Source: Pseudoalteromonas byunsanensis (GTDB taxonomy: Bacteria; Pseudomonadota; Gammaproteobacteria; Enterobacterales; Alteromonadaceae). From it: a stretch of 64,000 nt of DNA. Each line of letters opens with the position of its first letter. The stretch's first letter is position 1. Positions 60,638 to 64,000 of this stretch are shown here, in pieces. The position numbers and the translations under genes are program-made. The notes beneath the pieces are model-generated. The model had not been told where the DNA came from and searched no databases. It was given only the letters and a program-made list of their open reading frames with translations. Where the stretch lies: the NCBI RefSeq assembly GCF_001854475.1, contig NZ_MNAN01000035.1:95460-159459 (forward strand), in the 5' to 3' direction.

Positions 60638-61828
60638 ATGGCTAACTCGGCGTTGGATTTTTCTGCTTTTTCACCTTCAGCACTTAGCGTTGAAGAAACA
60701 CAACTTATTGAAGCTTCTGTAGCTCAATTTGGTGCCCCCCTGTTACTTTTAGACTGCGATGTTGTACGCCAGCAATATCGTGCACTTTGCGCTGCGCTGC
60801 CTAATGTAATTTTACACTTTGCGCTTAAACCACTTCCGCATGAAGCCGTGGTGCGTACTTTACTCGCTGAAGGCGCTAGTTTTGATCTTGCCACCAGCGG
60901 TGAAGTGGACTTGGTTGCCAACCAAGGCGTACCCGCGGAAAAAACCATTCACACGCACCCGATAAAACGTGATAGCGATATTCGCGATGCATTAGCATAT
61001 GGTTGCACTGTGTTTGTGGTAGATAACTTAAATGAACTTGATAAGTTTATCTCTTATAAAGATGAAGTCGAGCTGCTAGTACGCTTGAGTTTTAGAAACG
61101 CTGAAGCATTCGCTGATTTGTCGAAAAAGTTTGGCTGTAGCCCTGAACAGGCAATTACCATCATTGCACAGGCTAAGCAGTTAGGTATTCGTATTAAAGG
61201 CTTATCATTTCATGTTGGCTCGCAAACCAGTAGCCCACAAAAATATGTAGATGCGATTTTGGCATGCAAACAAGTAATGGAAAAAGTCGTGGCATTGGGT
61301 TTACCGGCTTTGAGTACACTCGATATCGGTGGCGGCTTCCCTGTTAGCTACGCGAAACAAGTGATGCCTATTGATGAGTTTTGTGCGCCGATAAACGTGG
61401 CATTAGCAAGTTTACCTGAAACTGTACAAGTGCTTGCAGAGCCTGGACGCTTCATTGTTGCACCTGCTGTGATGAGTGTTGCTTCGGTAATGGGTCAAGC
61501 AGAGCGCGAAGGCAGAACTTGGTATTATTTAGATGATGGAATCTACGGTTCATTCAGCGGCTTAATGTTTGATGAAGCAAATTATCCGATTGTCACAGTA
61601 AATCAGGATACCCTATGCTATCCAAGCGTGTTGGCAGGGCCTACCTGTGACAGCATAGATGTTGTTGCTGAGCACATTATGCTCCCTAAACTTGCCAACG
61701 GTGATCTAATCGTGGCACGCATGATGGGCGCATACACCAGTGCTACCGCCACCGATTTTAACTTCTTCAAGCGTGCACAGACCGTGGTGCTAAACGAAGA
61801 GGGCTTAGCAGAGCAAAAGTTAGGCTAG
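60638..61828 (+). CDS. ornithine decarboxylase, alanine-racemase fold (group IV)
   Basis: PLP enzyme making putrescine from ornithine, possibly also acting on lysine. The 396-residue protein belongs to the eukaryotic-like fold-III group, not to the SpeC/SpeF group. PLP lysine is Lys64 (HFALKPLPHEAV), followed by GASFDLATSGEVD, HVGSQ at 192-196, the phosphate loop DIGGGFP at 229-235, EPGRF at 268-272 and the catalytic Cys337 in GPTCDSID. The ATG at 60638 follows GGAGG at ideal spacing. The neighbouring genes give no pathway, but speA-speB lie in the same window. Confidence 0.9.
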   Translation: MANSALDFSAFSPSALSVEETQLIEASVAQFGAPLLLLDCDVVRQQYRALCAALPNVILHFALKPLPHEAVVRTLLAEGASFDLATSGEVDLVANQGVPAEKTIHTHPIKRDSDIRDALAYGCTVFVVDNLNELDKFISYKDEVELLVRLSFRNAEAFADLSKKFGCSPEQAITIIAQAKQLGIRIKGLSFHVGSQTSSPQKYVDAILACKQVMEKVVALGLPALSTLDIGGGFPVSYAKQVMPIDEFCAPINVALASLPETVQVLAEPGRFIVAPAVMSVASVMGQAEREGRTWYYLDDGIYGSFSGLMFDEANYPIVTVNQDTLCYPSVLAGPTCDSIDVVAEHIMLPKLANGDLIVARMMGAYTSATATDFNFFKRAQTVVLNEEGLAEQKLG

Positions 61829-61875
61829 ACCAAAACCTGCAAAATATATCTGGTATGCATGCCCTACCTATCCAT

Positions 61876-61914
61876 AATAAAAAAGCCTGAGACTTGCTCA
61901 GGCTTTTTTATTTC
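61876..61914. terminator. bidirectional terminator between the decarboxylase and FKBP genes
   Basis: AATAAAAAAGCCTGAG ACTTG CTCAGGCTTTTTTATTT, a symmetric stem with runs on both strands, placed between two convergent genes. Confidence 0.93.
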
Positions 61915-61937
61915 ACAAAATGTCACTTAAAGCTTAC

Positions 61938-62420
61938 TTAAGACTCTATTGCCAGTAATTCTACCTCGAAGATCAACAGCGAACCTGGTTCAATTTTACC
62001 AGCTGCTCTATCACCATATCCCAACTCAGGACCAATGAAAAAGCGATATTTATCACCTACTTTCATTAGCTGTACGCCTTCAGTCCAGCCTGGAATAACC
62101 TGATTTAAAGCAAAGCTAATCGGGCTGTCGCGCAGTACCGAGCTATCAAATACAGAGCCATCTAAAAGTGTACCGTGATAATGAACCTTAACTTTGCTCG
62201 TCGCCGTTGGGTGTGTATCTCCACTCCCCTCAGTGAGCACTTCGTATTGCAAGCCAGATTCTGTTGTTTTGATATTTGGTTTGTCGGCATTTTGCTCTAA
62301 GAACGTCTGTGCAGCGCTACGATTATACTGTGCCGATTGCTTCTGCTGTTTAGACTGTTTGTATACAAGAGCTGCCATCACCAAAATTACGACAAGTAAA
62401 ATTATGTTTGTGGTCGACAT
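61938..62420 (-). CDS. membrane-anchored FKBP-type peptidyl-prolyl isomerase
   Basis: A 160-residue protein: a transmembrane anchor at 4-22 (TNIILLVVILVMAALVYKQ), a Lys/Gln-rich linker and an FKBP domain at about 52-158. Domain marks are SGLQYEVLTEGSG, VKVHYHGTLLDGSVFDSS, VIPGWTEGVQLMKVGDKYRF and IPPxSLLIFEVELL-type PGSLLIFEVELL. It resembles FkpA-type isomerases that assist folding in the periplasm. Its ATG overlaps the TAA of the Lon-family gene by one base, so both are co-transcribed. Confidence 0.92.
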   Translation of the reverse strand: MSTTNIILLVVILVMAALVYKQSKQQKQSAQYNRSAAQTFLEQNADKPNIKTTESGLQYEVLTEGSGDTHPTATSKVKVHYHGTLLDGSVFDSSVLRDSPISFALNQVIPGWTEGVQLMKVGDKYRFFIGPELGYGDRAAGKIEPGSLLIFEVELLAIES

Positions 62421-64000
62421 TACGCGTCCTTCTCTTTTTCGCTTTCTTTATCTTCATCTTTATCTTCACCATTGACCACATTGGCTATATGCTGCAATCG
62501 CTCAAGTGCCAAGCCATTGATACTGTCTTTTGGATAACTGCCATCTTGTATAGCTCCAGCAGGTTTATCCATCAGTAAAGTCAGCGCTTCATCTACACTT
62601 TCAACTGCATAAATATTGAAACGGCCAGTGGCAACAGCCGCCACTATTTCATCATCTAATACCAAGTTAACGCGGTTAGAGTTAGGTATGATAACGCCTT
62701 GCTCACCCGTTAAACCACGCATCTTACAGAGTTTGAAAAAGCCCTCGATTTTTTCATTTACTCCGCCGATTGCTTGTACTTCACCATGCTGGTTAATTGA
62801 ACCTGTTAATGCCAATGATTGATTAATGGGTAGTTGCGTAATGGCAGAAATCAGTCCACATAACTCGGCCAACGATGCGCTATCTCCATCTATGTAACCA
62901 TAGCTCTGCTCGATAGCGATATTCGCGCTGAGCGTCAGCGCAAAATTTTGCGCATATTTATTTCCTAGATAACCGGTAAGTAGCATCACCCCTTTTGAGT
63001 GAATTGCTTTACCTAACTCAGCCTCTCTTTCGACATCAATCACACCGTCAGCCCCGGCATATACCGTTGCAGTTATCCGTGCCGGTGTACCAAATGCAGT
63101 GTCACCAATGTGTAGCACAGTCAGACCATTCACTTTACCTACCGCTTTACCTTGTGTTGCTATCAGTGTGTGGCCTTCTTGGATGTCACTGAGCATATTT
63201 TCACTCAATTGACCGGTGCGATATTGCTTGCCTGCAATCGCTTCATCAATATGTTCTGAATTGATTTGCGATACTTCATCTTGTCTCGCATAAAAGCTGG
63301 CTTCTGCCACTAACTCCAACACATCAGCAAAACGTGCCGACAACTTAGTATGATGTTCAGCTTGTCGATAACTAAATTTGAGTAAGCGAGCGAATGCCTC
63401 AGCAGTAAGGGTACAATTGAGCGTCTGCAAAGCATAATCCTGTACTTTGCTAATAAACTGGTACTGCATTTTGTCGGAGCTTGGCAGATAATAGTCAAAG
63501 TCGGCCAACACTCTAAACAGCTCAGCGAATTCCTCATCATACTCACCAATGGTGTAGTACAAGTCTCGCGAGCCTAACAAAATGATTTTTACATCCAATG
63601 GGATCAACTGAGGTTTTAAAGTGAAACTGCTGCCAACTGAATTATCCTGATAGGGCAAATCATTTTTGATCTGATGAGTTTTCAACGACAGTTTCAAGCC
63701 ATCCCAAACCTGAGGATTAGCTAGGACTTTTTCAGCATCCATTATCAAATAACCACCGTTTGCTCGGTGCAGCGCTCCGGCTTGAATTGAACGATAACTG
63801 GTGATCAAAGTACCTTGCGATGTCGCATACTCCACCTTACCAAAAATATTACCAAAGGTCGGATTAGGTTCATACACCACAGGAGCCGGATCATCGTCTT
63901 TATATTCGACCAGAATATTTGGCGCAAAAAAGTCACTCAGCATCCCCTTTGCGTCAAAATCATCTTTGTTTTCATCGCTGCTTGCGTCATCGTCCAACCA
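62420..64000 (-). CDS. Lon-family (YcbZ/LonB-like) protease, 5' part missing
   Basis: The C-terminal 526 residues of an ATP-dependent protease; the frame stays open past the window edge, so the true start lies outside. The serine-lysine dyad is in YGYIDGDSASLAELCGL (Ser near 62880) and GGVNEKIEGFFKLC (Lys near 62751). The P-domain opening GKAVGKVNGLTVLHIGD and the long Lon-like segment ANGGYLIMDAEKVL match YcbZ-type proteins. The acidic insertion DDDASSDENKDDFDAKG at the edge and the Glu/Lys/Asp tail (GEDKDEDKESEKEKDA) are typical variable parts. The function is protein quality control in the cytoplasm. Confidence 0.9.
   Translation of the reverse strand, partial: WLDDDASSDENKDDFDAKGMLSDFFAPNILVEYKDDDPAPVVYEPNPTFGNIFGKVEYATSQGTLITSYRSIQAGALHRANGGYLIMDAEKVLANPQVWDGLKLSLKTHQIKNDLPYQDNSVGSSFTLKPQLIPLDVKIILLGSRDLYYTIGEYDEEFAELFRVLADFDYYLPSSDKMQYQFISKVQDYALQTLNCTLTAEAFARLLKFSYRQAEHHTKLSARFADVLELVAEASFYARQDEVSQINSEHIDEAIAGKQYRTGQLSENMLSDIQEGHTLIATQGKAVGKVNGLTVLHIGDTAFGTPARITATVYAGADGVIDVEREAELGKAIHSKGVMLLTGYLGNKYAQNFALTLSANIAIEQSYGYIDGDSASLAELCGLISAITQLPINQSLALTGSINQHGEVQAIGGVNEKIEGFFKLCKMRGLTGEQGVIIPNSNRVNLVLDDEIVAAVATGRFNIYAVESVDEALTLLMDKPAGAIQDGSYPKDSINGLALERLQHIANVVNGEDKDEDKESEKEKDA

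Overview
The window looks like the chromosome of a marine gammaproteobacterium of the Alteromonadales, most likely Pseudoalteromonas or a close relative. This is an inference from gene content and order: hemA-prfA-prmC-sirB2-sirB1-kdsA, smc-zipA-ligA, gcvA-ygdD-rlmM, ubiF / Met-Leu-Gln tRNA array / miaB-ybeZ-ybeY-corC-lnt, and lolB-ispE-prs-rplY-pth-ychF are all gammaproteobacterial arrangements. The DNA is moderately AT-rich, with very AT-rich spacers. No prophage, transposase gene, CRISPR array or replication origin was seen.

Layout. 1-437: nearly four 115-bp tandem repeats, each carrying a degenerate tRNA-Lys 3' end. 680-4426: a receiver/TPR protein, msrB with a DUF2919-like membrane gene, and a GNAT gene coupled to a frameshifted membrane gene. 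4457-4630: a small palindromic element with 13-bp terminal inverted repeats. 4645-11673: ligA, zipA, smc and an RNA 2'-O-methyltransferase. 12040-15043: a small secreted protein and a secreted subtilase. 15512-19902: a curli locus (csgB, a very long csgA, csgE, csgF, csgG, and a convergent csgD-like regulator). 20331-28979: polyamine genes (speB, speA, a PaeA/YtfL-type exporter), cysZ, a GDPD lipoprotein and an ABM protein. 29189-33033: a ToxR-type TPR regulator, a secreted FGE-sulfatase-domain protein and rof. 33109-36090: rlmM-ygdD-hydrolase-gcvA. 36153-44480: kdsA back to hemA, with a DUF819 carrier and an HD-GYP response regulator inserted. 44564-49551: lolB to ychF. 49740-51404: a tRNA array with 11 intact genes (2 Met, 5 Leu, 4 Gln) and 3 decayed copies behind a promoter with a GC-rich discriminator. 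51542-58425: ubiF and miaB-ybeZ-ybeY-corC-lnt. 58637-64000: a translationally coupled leader/HTH/GNAT module, an SDR gene, an alanine-racemase-fold ornithine decarboxylase, an anchored FKBP and a Lon-family protease cut by the window edge.

How the genes work together. Most of the window is housekeeping: replication and division, translation termination and tRNA maturation, haem, ubiquinone, isoprenoid and LPS precursors, and lipoprotein maturation (lnt, lolB). The accessory parts concern the cell surface (curli, subtilase, GDPD, FGE-like protein) and signalling (HD-GYP, receiver/TPR, ToxR-type regulator). Polyamine metabolism appears twice, as arginine to agmatine to putrescine and as ornithine to putrescine, next to a likely exporter. 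The least ordinary parts are the giant curlin, the tRNA-derived repeat structures at 1-437 and 49807-51404, the T7 frameshift at about 4032-4038, and the coupled module at 58637-59537.
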